From assembly GCA_902490585.1 (NCBI GenBank), contig CABUEI010000059.1, positions 1-11,267 on the forward strand: DNA of 11,267 bases, in the 5' to 3' direction. Origin of the DNA: an uncultured Oscillospiraceae bacterium (GTDB lineage Bacteria; Bacillota; Clostridia; Oscillospirales; Ruminococcaceae). The translations under genes and the position numbers were made by a program. The notes under the pieces were generated by a model. The model ran no database searches and was not told the origin of the DNA. It saw nothing but the letters and a program-made list of their open reading frames with translations. Shown one piece after another: positions 1-8,405 of this stretch (positions are counted from its first letter, which is position 1; every line of letters begins with the position of its first letter).

Positions 1-6
1 GACCCT

Positions 7-29
7 GTCGGGGGCTACGCCCCTGCGAC
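7..29. repeat. GC-rich hairpin downstream of uvrA
   Basis: The segment folds as GTCG-GGGGC, loop TAC, GCCCC, a two-base TG bulge, then CGAC, giving nine pairs. It lies about 63 nt beyond the uvrA stop codon in the direction of uvrA transcription. It could be the uvrA terminator or a copy of a dispersed palindromic intergenic element. The window edge hides the bases that would follow on the minus strand, so a U-tract cannot be checked. The stretch between it and the uvrA stop (30-92) shows no gene and no convincing terminator. Confidence 0.4.
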
Positions 30-92
30 CCCATTTTTATCAACGATAGAGGTTTTTCGACAGTCTGTATAACTTATCTGTCCGTATAGAAT

Positions 93-2945
93 TTATTCAA
101 GCATCGTCTGCTCCGTCCTCTCGATACCGAGCATCTGTGCCAGATACCTGCCCGTATAGCTTACAGGGTTTGCCGCTACATCTTCGGGTGTGCCGGTTGC
201 GATCACCGTACCGCCGCCGCTACCGCCCTCGGGTCCCATATCAATGATATAGTCGGCTGTTTTAATTACATCAAGGTTGTGTTCGATAACGAGAACGGTA
301 TTTCCGCCGTCGGTCAGCTTCTGAAGTACATCTATCAGCTTGTGTACATCGGCGGTATGAAGTCCTGTTGTAGGCTCGTCAAGGATATACACCGTCTTGC
401 CTGTCGCACGCTTTGAAAGCTCCGAAGCCAGCTTTACTCTCTGTGCCTCACCGCCCGAAAGCGTTGTCGCAGGCTGACCTATCTTTACATATCCAAGCCC
501 TACATCGTAAAGCGTCTGCAGCTTTCTCTTTATCTTTTCGTGATTTTCAAAGAAAGCTATGCCCTCTTCTACCGTCATTTCAAGCACATCGTAAATATTC
601 TTGCCTCTGTAGTGAACCTCGAGCGTTTCACGGTTATAGCGTTTGCCCTTGCAGACCTCGCACGGTACATATATATCGGGCAGGAAGTGCATTTCTATCT
701 TGTTGATACCGTCGCCCTCGCAGGCTTCGCAACGTCCACCCTTTACATTGAATGAAAATCTTCCGCTTGTATAGCCCCTCATCTTTGCGTCATTGGTCGA
801 TGCGAACAGCTCTCTTATATCGTTGAATACACCCGTATAGGTCGCAGGGTTGCTCCTCGGCGTTCTGCCTATCGGCGACTGGTCGATAGCTATTACCTTG
901 TCAAGATACTCCGTACCCTCGAATGTATCGAACGCACCGGGTTTAATTCTTGCACGGTTCAGCTTTGCGACAAGGTGCTTATAGATTATCTCATTTACAA
1001 GCGAACTCTTGCCACTACCGGATACGCCTGTAATGCAGGTGAATATTCCGAGCGGTACTTTTACCGTAATGTTCTTCAGATTATTTTCACGGCAGCCTGT
1101 TATCTTCAGCCATTTCTTAGTGGGCTTTCTGCGTTTTTCGGGTACTTCTATCTTTAATTTTCCCGTAAGATACTGTCCTGTTATAGAGCGTTCGCACTTC
1201 ATTATATCGTCAAGCGTACCTGCACAGATAACCTCACCGCCGTGAACACCTGCGCCGGGACCTATGTCAACGATAAAATCCGCCGCCCTCATAGTATCCT
1301 CATCATGCTCAACGACTATAAGCGTATTTCCGAGGTCACGCAGTCTTTTCAGCGTTGCGATAAGCTTGTCGTTATCCCTCTGATGAAGTCCTATGCTCGG
1401 CTCGTCAAGGATATACAGCACTCCCATAAGACTGCTGCCTATCTGGGTTGCAAGCCTTATACGCTGACTTTCACCGCCCGAAAGAGTACCTGCCGTTCTT
1501 GATAATGTCAGATATTCAAGTCCGACGCTGCTCAGAAATCCCAGACGTTCCTTGATTTCTTTCAGTATCTGACTTGCTATCATCATATCACGTTCCGACA
1601 GCTTTATGCTTTTGACAAATTCAAGCGCTTCGCTGATGCTCATATCACAGAATTCGTTGATATTCTTACCGCATACGGTAACGCAAAGAGCCTCCTTTTT
1701 CAGTCGCTGACCGTGACAGTCGGGACACACCGCATCGCCCATATACTGAGCTATATCCTCTCTTGAATATACGCTCGTTGTTTCCTTATAGCGTCTTTCA
1801 AGGTTGTTTACTACGCCCTCAAACGCCGTCATATAAACACCGCCGCCCTGCTCTTTACTGCGGACAACCTTTATCTTCTTGTCGCCTGTACCGTAAAGCA
1901 CAGCGTCAAGCTGTTCCTTTGTAAGCTCCTTTACGGGCTGGTCAACGCTGAAACCGTATTCGTTTGCTACAGCGTCAAAATACATCTGCGCTATAGTTCC
2001 GTCCGCATACTTCCAGCCGCTCGCCTTTATCGCATTTTCACGGATAGTAAGATCACGGTTAGGTAAAATCAGGTCTACATCTATCCTTCTGAAAATTCCG
2101 AGACCGGTACAGGTAGGACAAGCGCCGAAGGGATTGTTGAACGAGAACATTCTCGGCACAAGCTCTTCCATGCTTACTCCGTGTTCGGGGCAGGCATAGT
2201 TCTGTGAAAAACTCAGTTCCTCGCCGTCGATTACATCTATAAGAATAAGTCCGCCCGAAAGATTTCCCGCAACCTCAAGGCTGTCGGATAAACGTGACTT
2301 TATATCCTCTTTCATAACAAGACGGTCCACAACGACTTCTATATTATGCTTCTTGTTCTTGTCAAGCTTTATCTGCTCGGAAAGATCGTAGATTATCCCG
2401 TCAATACGCACTCTTGCGTAGCCCTGCTTTACAAGATCCTCAAGTTCCTTGCGGTATTCGCCCTTTCTGCCTCTTACTATCGGCGATAAGATCTGAAACT
2501 TTGTCCTCTCGGGCAGTTCCATTACCTTGTCAACTATCTGATCCACCGTCTGCTGTCTTATCTCTTTACCGCAGACAGGACAGTGTGGAATACCTACTCT
2601 TGCATAAAGCAGTCTGAGATAGTCGTATATCTCCGTTACCGTTCCGACAGTGGAACGAGGGTTTTTCGAGGTCGTTTTCTGGTCTATTGATATAGCGGGA
2701 GATAATCCCTCAATGCTGTCGACATCGGGCTTTTCCATCTGTCCGAGGAACATTCTTGCATATGATGACAGGCTCTCGATATACCTTCTCTGACCGTCCG
2801 CATAAATAGTATCGAATGCAAGCGATGACTTTCCCGATCCCGAAAGTCCCGTCATAACTATCAACTTGTCACGGGGCAGTTCTATATCAATATTCTTCAG
2901 ATTATGCTCTCTTGCACCCTTGATGATTATTTTATCTATTCCCAT
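93..2945 (-). CDS. uvrA: UvrABC system protein A (excision repair ATPase)
   Basis: UvrA is the DNA damage sensor of nucleotide excision repair. As a cytoplasmic dimer it scans DNA and loads UvrB at lesions. The 950-residue length is normal for the family. Both ABC ATPase modules are complete. The first has Walker A GLSGSGKS at 33-40, signature LSGGESQR from 488 and Walker B LYILDEPS at 510-517. The second has GVSGSGKS at 640-647, LSGGEAQR at 829-836 and YILDEPTTGLH from 853. CxxC pairs lie at 122-125, 276-279, 407-410, 739-742 and 762-765. The partner of the 276-279 pair reads CPEH (252-255), so the usual second cysteine is a histidine there. The start ATG at 2945 gives the usual N-terminus (xxKIIIKGAREHNLKNID). 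Its ribosome binding site is poor: a GGAG lies about 13 nt upstream. The gene follows uvrB by 26 nt and is probably co-transcribed with it. Confidence 0.98.
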   Translation of the reverse strand: MGIDKIIIKGAREHNLKNIDIELPRDKLIVMTGLSGSGKSSLAFDTIYADGQRRYIESLSSYARMFLGQMEKPDVDSIEGLSPAISIDQKTTSKNPRSTVGTVTEIYDYLRLLYARVGIPHCPVCGKEIRQQTVDQIVDKVMELPERTKFQILSPIVRGRKGEYRKELEDLVKQGYARVRIDGIIYDLSEQIKLDKNKKHNIEVVVDRLVMKEDIKSRLSDSLEVAGNLSGGLILIDVIDGEELSFSQNYACPEHGVSMEELVPRMFSFNNPFGACPTCTGLGIFRRIDVDLILPNRDLTIRENAIKASGWKYADGTIAQMYFDAVANEYGFSVDQPVKELTKEQLDAVLYGTGDKKIKVVRSKEQGGGVYMTAFEGVVNNLERRYKETTSVYSREDIAQYMGDAVCPDCHGQRLKKEALCVTVCGKNINEFCDMSISEALEFVKSIKLSERDMMIASQILKEIKERLGFLSSVGLEYLTLSRTAGTLSGGESQRIRLATQIGSSLMGVLYILDEPSIGLHQRDNDKLIATLKRLRDLGNTLIVVEHDEDTMRAADFIVDIGPGAGVHGGEVICAGTLDDIMKCERSITGQYLTGKLKIEVPEKRRKPTKKWLKITGCRENNLKNITVKVPLGIFTCITGVSGSGKSSLVNEIIYKHLVAKLNRARIKPGAFDTFEGTEYLDKVIAIDQSPIGRTPRSNPATYTGVFNDIRELFASTNDAKMRGYTSGRFSFNVKGGRCEACEGDGINKIEMHFLPDIYVPCEVCKGKRYNRETLEVHYRGKNIYDVLEMTVEEGIAFFENHEKIKRKLQTLYDVGLGYVKIGQPATTLSGGEAQRVKLASELSKRATGKTVYILDEPTTGLHTADVHKLIDVLQKLTDGGNTVLVIEHNLDVIKTADYIIDMGPEGGSGGGTVIATGTPEDVAANPVSYTGRYLAQMLGIERTEQTMLE

Positions 2946-2971
2946 TTTCTTTTGTCATCTCCGTCAACAGC

Positions 2972-4930
2972 TTACTTGCTTTCCTGAAGCTCCTTTATCT
3001 TGTCACGCAGATATGCGGCGTGTTCAAAGTCAAGCAGCTTTGCCGCATTCTTCATCTCTGCGGTATACTGTTTGATAAGCGCCTCACGCTCTGCCTTGGT
3101 GTATTTTCTCTTTTTATCCTTATCCTTGCCGGACGATATTTCCAGCACCGCCCTTACATCCTTTACTATAGTCTTTGGAGTGATGCCGTGTTCCTCGTTA
3201 TATTTCATCTGAATCTCACGGCGGCGGTTGGTTTCGGTCACTGCCTTTTCCATACTGTCCGTAACCGTATCGGCATACATTATGACCTTGCCTTCGGCGT
3301 TTCTTGCCGCCCTGCCTATAGTCTGTATAAGCGAGGTTTCGCTTCGTAAAAAGCCCTCTTTATCTGCGTCAAGTATAGCAACGAGCGATACCTCCGGCAA
3401 GTCAAGGCCCTCACGCAGAAGATTTATTCCGACAAGCACATCAAAGACGTGCATACGCAGATCTCTTATTATCTCCATACGTTCGATAGAATCAATATCG
3501 TGGTGCATATAGCGTATCTTCACACCGAGCTTTTCATAATAAGCCGTCAGATCCTCAGCCATTTTCTTTGTGAGCGTAGTGATAAGCACACACTCGCCTT
3601 TTTTGGTACGTTCGTTTATTTCGGAATAAAGATCCTCTATCTGTCCCGCAACAGGCTTTATCTCGATTATCGGATCAAGCAGACCAGTAGGACGTATGAC
3701 CTGCTCGGCTGTATTCACAGCGTGGCTCTTTTCATATTCGCCCGGTGTAGCCGAAACATAAATAACCTGATTTATCATCGAGGTAAACTCGTCAAAATTC
3801 ATCGGTCGGTTATCATAAGCTGACGGCAGGCGGAAACCGTAATCCACAAGGTTTTTCTTTCGTGCAAAGTCACCGCCGTACATACCTCTTACCTGCGGTA
3901 ACGTAACGTGGCTTTCGTCTATGAACATAAGGAAATCCTTGGGGAAATGATGCATAAGAGTAATAGGCGAACTGCCCGGCGCTCTTCCTGCAAGCACCCG
4001 TGAATAGTTCTCTACTCCCTTGCACGTTCCTATCTCACGGAGCATTTCCATATCATAGCGTGTTCTCTGCTCTATCCTCTGCGCCTCTATCAGCTTATGG
4101 TTATCGGTGAAGAATTTAACACGTTCTTCCATTTCGTTTTCTATCTCGGTAAGTGAATTTTCAAGCCTTGCCTTGCTGACAATATAGTGTGATGCAGGGA
4201 AAATGGCAACGTGCGAAAAACGGCGTTTTACTTCACCCGTAACAATATCTATCTCGGATATTCTGTCTATCTCATCACCGAAAAATTCTATCCTTATCGC
4301 CTTGTCCGATGTACTTCCCGCCGGGAAAACTTCAAGCACATCGCCCCTTACCCTGAACTTGTTACGGACAAAGTTCATATCGTTGCGCTCGTACTGTATC
4401 TCAACAAGCCTTTTGATTATATCGTCACGACTGCGTTCCTGTCCCTCACGGATAGAGAGCATATTTTCACGGTAATCCTCGGGGCTACCCAAGCTGTAGA
4501 TACAGCTAACACTGGCAACAATAATAACATCTCTGCGTTCTGCAAGAGCCGCCGTTGCCGAGTGTCTCAGACGGTCTATCTCATCGTTTATGGCACTATC
4601 TTTTTCGATATAGGCATCGGTTGACGGGATATACGCTTCGGGCTGATAGTAGTCATAATAACTTACGAAATACTCAACCGCATTATCGGGGAAAAATTCC
4701 TTGAACTCACTGCAAAGCTGTGCCGCAAGAGTTTTATTATGTGCAAGAATAAGCGTGGGGCGGTTGACCTTTTCAATGATATTAGCCATAGTAAAGGTTT
4801 TACCCGAACCCGTAACGCCGAGCAGGACCTGTTCCTTATCACCGTCAAGCACGCCGTTTGCGAGGCTGTCTATAGCCTGCGGCTGATCGCCCATGGGCTT
4901 ATAATTTGATTTTAATACAAACCTGTCCAT
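2972..4930 (-). CDS. uvrB: UvrABC system protein B (excision repair helicase-like subunit)
   Basis: UvrB takes over the lesion from UvrA, verifies it and recruits the nuclease UvrC. At 652 residues it is full length. Visible parts are Walker A GVTGSGKT (38-45), the damage-probing beta-hairpin region YYDYYQPEAYIP (91-102) with the following SAINDEIDRLRH segment, helicase motif II FIDESH (336-341), motif III-like YVSATPG (391-397) and motif VI QTIGRAARN (536-544). A C-terminal UVR domain (about 616-650, including FEHAAYLRDKIKEL) is the UvrC-binding coiled hairpin. The start ATG at 4930 has an AAGGAG site 5 nt upstream that overlaps the radC stop codon, so translation is probably coupled to radC. 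uvrC is not in the window. No clear LexA box (GAAC-N4-GTTC type) was found upstream of the repair block. Confidence 0.98.
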   Translation of the reverse strand: MDRFVLKSNYKPMGDQPQAIDSLANGVLDGDKEQVLLGVTGSGKTFTMANIIEKVNRPTLILAHNKTLAAQLCSEFKEFFPDNAVEYFVSYYDYYQPEAYIPSTDAYIEKDSAINDEIDRLRHSATAALAERRDVIIVASVSCIYSLGSPEDYRENMLSIREGQERSRDDIIKRLVEIQYERNDMNFVRNKFRVRGDVLEVFPAGSTSDKAIRIEFFGDEIDRISEIDIVTGEVKRRFSHVAIFPASHYIVSKARLENSLTEIENEMEERVKFFTDNHKLIEAQRIEQRTRYDMEMLREIGTCKGVENYSRVLAGRAPGSSPITLMHHFPKDFLMFIDESHVTLPQVRGMYGGDFARKKNLVDYGFRLPSAYDNRPMNFDEFTSMINQVIYVSATPGEYEKSHAVNTAEQVIRPTGLLDPIIEIKPVAGQIEDLYSEINERTKKGECVLITTLTKKMAEDLTAYYEKLGVKIRYMHHDIDSIERMEIIRDLRMHVFDVLVGINLLREGLDLPEVSLVAILDADKEGFLRSETSLIQTIGRAARNAEGKVIMYADTVTDSMEKAVTETNRRREIQMKYNEEHGITPKTIVKDVRAVLEISSGKDKDKKRKYTKAEREALIKQYTAEMKNAAKLLDFEHAAYLRDKIKELQESK

Positions 4931-4935
4931 TTCCG

Positions 4936-4941
4936 CTCCTT
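4936..4941 (-). promoter_or_regulatory. uvrB ribosome binding site overlapping radC stop
   Basis: On the minus strand the bases read TAAGGAG, where TAA (4940-4942) is the radC stop codon and AAGGAG is the Shine-Dalgarno sequence of uvrB, 5 nt before its ATG. Ribosomes ending radC would release directly onto the uvrB start, which supports one transcript and coupled translation. Confidence 0.85.
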
Positions 4942-5626
4942 AAAAATCATTCCAGATATCAGGTAAAATACCGTTTTCACGCATTGAAAGACTGCCGTGC
5001 ATACCGACTATCACATGGTCTGCAAGATAAATCCCTGCCTTTTCAAGCAGATTAAATAAATTTCGTGTCATTATCTTATCTTCTGTAGACGGCATTTCAC
5101 TGCCTCTCGGGTGATTATGTGCCATTACTACAATCGGGCAACGCTTCTGCACCGCTTTTTCAAGTAATCTCATCATGTCAGGGCGTACCTGTTCAAGTGC
5201 ACCCGTGCTTATTATTTCCTGTGATACAAAGCAATACTCACTGTCGAGAAATAACATTCTGAGCTGTTCGGTATCGGCAAAACGGAATAACCCGGTGCAA
5301 TAGTCTTTGACTGCTCCCGACGCTCCAAGCATTTCGCCCTTCTGAACGCTCTCCGACAGCATACGCTCTATATTTGCACGCAGTACGATTATCATCTGAG
5401 CAGTAGATTTACCAACACCCTCAACCTCGCAAAGTTCAGATTCACTTGCAGAGAAAACGCCGCTGAGCGAACCGAACCTGTCTATAAGTCTATGGGCTAT
5501 CGGATTTGTGTCACATTGCTTAAATGAGCTGTACAGCATCATTTCTAACAATTCATGTGACTGAAAGCTCTCACTGCCCTGTTCTTTAAGGCGGTTTATC
5601 ATCCGTTCCCTGTGACCTGCGTGCAT
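4940..5626 (-). CDS. radC: RadC-like JAB/MPN domain protein
   Basis: This is a 228-residue RadC-family protein. The N-terminus (MHAGHRERM) and a helix-hairpin-helix-like segment (about 50-80, with CEVEGVGKSTAQMI) precede a JAB/MPN metalloprotease-fold domain. The metal motif is intact: H170, H172 and D183 within HNHPRGSEMPSTED. The common RadC sequence PREVF before this motif reads PDMMR here (about 149-153), so the protein belongs to a divergent branch. RadC was once named as a repair protein, but its biochemical role is unsettled. Its coupling to uvrB and uvrA is the best local hint of a DNA-related job. The start ATG at 5626 has AAGGA with a 4-nt gap. No promoter consensus stands out in the 105 nt before it, so it may be read through from ilvD or use a weak promoter. 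Confidence 0.9.
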   Translation of the reverse strand: MHAGHRERMINRLKEQGSESFQSHELLEMMLYSSFKQCDTNPIAHRLIDRFGSLSGVFSASESELCEVEGVGKSTAQMIIVLRANIERMLSESVQKGEMLGASGAVKDYCTGLFRFADTEQLRMLFLDSEYCFVSQEIISTGALEQVRPDMMRLLEKAVQKRCPIVVMAHNHPRGSEMPSTEDKIMTRNLFNLLEKAGIYLADHVIVGMHGSLSMRENGILPDIWNDF

Positions 5627-5677
5627 ATTATCCTTGTCTGCGATATTTACCGCCCCTTTCTATCTCAATATCACCGC

Positions 5678-5705
5678 AAGGCTGTGTACAAAAATACACA
5701 GCCTT
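5678..5705. other. Perfect 11-bp hairpin between ilvD and radC
   Basis: AAGGCTGTGTA (5678-5688) and TACACAGCCTT (5695-5705) are exact inverted copies around a six-base loop. The hairpin lies 26 nt beyond the ilvD stop codon on the transcribed (minus) strand. Neither side carries a run of T residues, so it is not a classical intrinsic terminator. It may be a leaky terminator, an RNA 3'-end stabiliser, or a processing site separating the metabolic and repair parts of the transcript. Confidence 0.65.
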
Positions 5706-5731
5706 TGATGAACATATTAAATTACGTTTGA

Positions 5732-7390
5732 TCAGTCGCTGAATACAGCACCTGTATTTGAGCTTGTAACAAGCTTTGCATAACGCTTGAGATAGCCGTC
5801 AAGCTGTCTTACGGGAGGATTTACGCCCTTAGCCTTACGCTGTGCGATTGTTTCATCGTCAACGAGAAGTTCAATGCTTCTTGCAGGGATATTGATGTGA
5901 ATCTTATCGCCGTTTTCAACATAAGCTATAAGTCCGCCGTCAGCCGCTTCGGGAGAAACGTGACCAACAGCCGCACCTCTGCTTGCACCGCTGAATCTAC
6001 CGTCTGTGATAAGAGCAACACTTCCGTCAAGGCCCTTACCTACGATAGCCGCTGTGGGAGCGAGCATCTCAGGCATACCGGGACCGCCCTTAGGACCTTC
6101 ATAACGGATAACTACAACGTCACCGGGAATGATTACGTTGTTGAGGATAGCATCACAAGCCGCCTGCTCACCGTCGAATACCTTTGCAGTACCTGTGAAG
6201 TCCATCATCTCGGGCTTAACAGCACCCTGCTTTACAACAGAGCCGTTTTCAGCAAGGTTACCGCTGAGTATTGCAAGACCGCCGTCTTTTCTGATAGGAT
6301 TCTCGCAGGTGTGGATTATTGTACCGTCAGCATTGGGAGCCTTGGCAATTCTTTCTGCCTGTGTACCCGATACTGTAAGTACGCTTGTATCAACGTGACC
6401 GCCCTTTGCGAGTTCCTTGATAACAGACTGGATACCGCCTACATCGTTGAGGTCTGTTATGAATATATCGCTTGCAGGGTTGAGCTTTGACAGCTGAGGA
6501 GTTGTCTTGCTCTTGTTGTCGATATCGTCAAGAGAGATATCAACGCCAGCCTCGTGTGCAATAGCAAGAAGGTGCAGAACAGTATTTGAAGATGCACCGA
6601 TTGCCATATCTGTAGCAAGAGCGTTCATCATGTTCTTCTTTGTGATTATATCCTTGGCGGAGATGTTCTGCTTTACAAGTTCAACTATTCTTTCGCCTGT
6701 TTCTTTTGCAAGTCTGCGGCGAGCGGCATTTACAGCGGGCTCTGTACCTGACTTGGGCATTGAAAGACCGATTGCTTCTGTAAGGCAGTTCATTGAGTTT
6801 GCTGTATACATGCCCGAACATGAACCGCAGGTAGGACAAGCATTGTTTTCATAGTCAAGAAGAACATCATCGCCGATCGTGCCGTTTGAATACTGACCTA
6901 TAGCTTCGTATATCTCGTTATAACCTACTCTCTTGCCCTGTACACGACCGGGATTCATAGGACCGCCGCTTACGAAAATTGAGGGAAGATTCATTCTTGC
7001 GGCTGCCATTATCATACCGGGAACTATCTTATCACAGTTAGGTATAAATACGATACCGTCAAGGGGATGTGCTGTCAGCATAACTTCGATACTGTCGCAG
7101 ATAAGTTCACGGGAAGCGAGAGAATATCTCATACCTCTGTGGTTCATTGCAAGGCCGTCACATACGCCGATTGTGAAGAACTCAAAAGGAACGCCGCCTG
7201 CGTTTCTGATACCGTCCTTTACCTGTCTTGATATTTCGTGCAGATGTGCATGACCGGGAACATAGTCGCTAGCGGCACATACAACTGCGATAAATGGCTT
7301 GTGCATTTCGCTGTCTGTTACGCCCAGTGCCTTTAATAAAGCTTTGTGCGGTGTTCTGTCTACGCCGCTCTTGATAAGATCACTTCTCAT
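5732..7390 (-). CDS. ilvD: Dihydroxy-acid dehydratase
   Basis: The enzyme dehydrates 2,3-dihydroxy-isovalerate and 2,3-dihydroxy-3-methylvalerate to the 2-keto acids used for valine, leucine and isoleucine. At 552 residues it is full length. Iron-sulfur and metal signatures are visible: NCDKIVPGM with C119, and CPTCGSCSGM with C185, C188 and C191. SGGPM is at 141-145, and GRFSGASRG lies near the C-terminus. The N-terminal motif reads VPGH (44-47), as in E. coli IlvD, not the cysteine-bearing TPCN form. By family knowledge this suggests an oxygen-labile [4Fe-4S] type, fitting an anaerobe. The start at 7390 has AAGGA with an 8-nt gap, 32 nt after the glucokinase gene. No other branched-chain amino acid gene is present, so it is a detached pathway gene. 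The 32-nt gap leaves no room for a T-box or other riboswitch directly before it. Confidence 0.96.
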   Translation of the reverse strand: MRSDLIKSGVDRTPHKALLKALGVTDSEMHKPFIAVVCAASDYVPGHAHLHEISRQVKDGIRNAGGVPFEFFTIGVCDGLAMNHRGMRYSLASRELICDSIEVMLTAHPLDGIVFIPNCDKIVPGMIMAAARMNLPSIFVSGGPMNPGRVQGKRVGYNEIYEAIGQYSNGTIGDDVLLDYENNACPTCGSCSGMYTANSMNCLTEAIGLSMPKSGTEPAVNAARRRLAKETGERIVELVKQNISAKDIITKKNMMNALATDMAIGASSNTVLHLLAIAHEAGVDISLDDIDNKSKTTPQLSKLNPASDIFITDLNDVGGIQSVIKELAKGGHVDTSVLTVSGTQAERIAKAPNADGTIIHTCENPIRKDGGLAILSGNLAENGSVVKQGAVKPEMMDFTGTAKVFDGEQAACDAILNNVIIPGDVVVIRYEGPKGGPGMPEMLAPTAAIVGKGLDGSVALITDGRFSGASRGAAVGHVSPEAADGGLIAYVENGDKIHINIPARSIELLVDDETIAQRKAKGVNPPVRQLDGYLKRYAKLVTSSNTGAVFSD

Positions 7391-7422
7391 TTTTAATTTC
7401 CTTTCCTTTGAAAAAGTATTTC

Positions 7423-8373
7423 TTATTTTCTGCCGAGCATTGCACTGCCTATCATGCCTGCCTCATTTGCAAGCGTGCAGATGACTATCTCGGTATTTTT
7501 ATCATTGTTTTTTGTATAAATCTGCTTTGCCACCTGTGCTTTCAGCGGTATCAGCAGGTTATCGCCCTCGTTGCATACTCCGCCGCCGATACAAAGGATA
7601 TCAGGCTGAAATACGTTTATAACATTTGTTATTCCGCAGGCGAGATACTTGATATACTTTTCAACTACCTCACGTCCCTCGGGGTCACCGAGCTTGGCGG
7701 CATTGAACGCTGTTCTTGCGGAAATCTTTCCGTCATGGTCAACCATTTCGTGAAGTCTTCCGCTCGGGTATTTTTCTATCATTTCCTTAGTCATGCGGAT
7801 AAGTCCTGTAGCCGAGGAATAAGCTTCAAAACAGCCGTTTCTTCCGCAGGTACACGGTGCGCCGTCAACCTCGATTACGGTATGACCTATCTCGCCGCCT
7901 GCATTGTTTGAGCCGCTGTATATCTCACCGTTGATGATGATACCTGCACCGACACCCGTACCGAGCGTCAGCACAACGGCATTCTTAGCACCCTTTGCAG
8001 CACCTGCAAGATACTCGCCGTATGCCGCAACGTTAGCGTCGTTTTCAAGCAATATCTTCTTGCCGAAATAAGCTTCAAGGTCTTTTGCAAGCGGAACATT
8101 CTCCCAGTGCAGATTATTTGAATAAAGCACCGTGCCGTTTTCGTTATCCATAGTTCCCGGACAGCCGACACCGATAGTCTTTATCTTGTCGATATCCTCG
8201 CCCGAAAGCTGTACAGCCTGTTCAACAGCATTGATAATTACGGCAAGAACGCTTTTGTATCCGTCTGCCGCATTTGTCTTGAGTGATATTTTTGAAACGA
8301 GCTGTGCGTTCTCGTCAACCACTCCCGCCTTGATGTTTGTACCGCCTATGTCAACGCCGATATAATATTTCAT
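7423..8373 (-). CDS. glcK: ROK-family glucokinase
   Basis: This 316-residue ROK protein probably phosphorylates glucose with ATP to glucose 6-phosphate in the cytoplasm. The N-terminal phosphate-binding loop is DIGGTNIKAG (8-17). The catalytic aspartate is D112 in ENDANVAAYGE, and TLGTGVGAGI (136-145) is the second phosphate motif. The ROK zinc site is intact, with EIGH (161-164) and CTCGRNGC (C174, C176, C181). There is no N-terminal DNA-binding domain, so it is a kinase and not a ROK repressor. Sugar specificity cannot be read for certain; fructokinase, allose kinase or N-acetylmannosamine kinase are less likely alternatives. The ATG at 8373 has AAAGGG with a 6-nt gap. It lies 32 nt after manA, and the pair would feed hexoses into hexose 6-phosphate metabolism. 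Confidence 0.9.
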   Translation of the reverse strand: MKYYIGVDIGGTNIKAGVVDENAQLVSKISLKTNAADGYKSVLAVIINAVEQAVQLSGEDIDKIKTIGVGCPGTMDNENGTVLYSNNLHWENVPLAKDLEAYFGKKILLENDANVAAYGEYLAGAAKGAKNAVVLTLGTGVGAGIIINGEIYSGSNNAGGEIGHTVIEVDGAPCTCGRNGCFEAYSSATGLIRMTKEMIEKYPSGRLHEMVDHDGKISARTAFNAAKLGDPEGREVVEKYIKYLACGITNVINVFQPDILCIGGGVCNEGDNLLIPLKAQVAKQIYTKNNDKNTEIVICTLANEAGMIGSAMLGRK

Positions 8374-8405
8374 ATTTTTCCCTTTGACCTTTCATAACGC
8401 AAGGC

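Noticed and set aside
59..84. GACAG/CTGTC hairpin after uvrA as a terminator
   Set aside because: The stem has only five pairs, the loop is long, and the T-run is not placed correctly on the minus strand.
4211..4624. A 137-codon open frame on the plus strand, opposite uvrB
   Set aside because: It is antisense to a clear uvrB and has no family-like sequence.
5627..5731. LexA (SOS) box upstream of the repair genes
   Set aside because: GAAC occurs at 5710-5713, but no GTTC partner with the right spacing was found.
5897..6490. A 197-codon open frame on the plus strand, opposite ilvD
   Set aside because: It lies wholly antisense to the well-supported ilvD gene, has no recognisable domain and looks like a by-product of ilvD codon use.
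7391..7422. Riboswitch or T-box leader for ilvD
   Set aside because: Only 32 nt separate ilvD from the gene before it, too short for such a leader.
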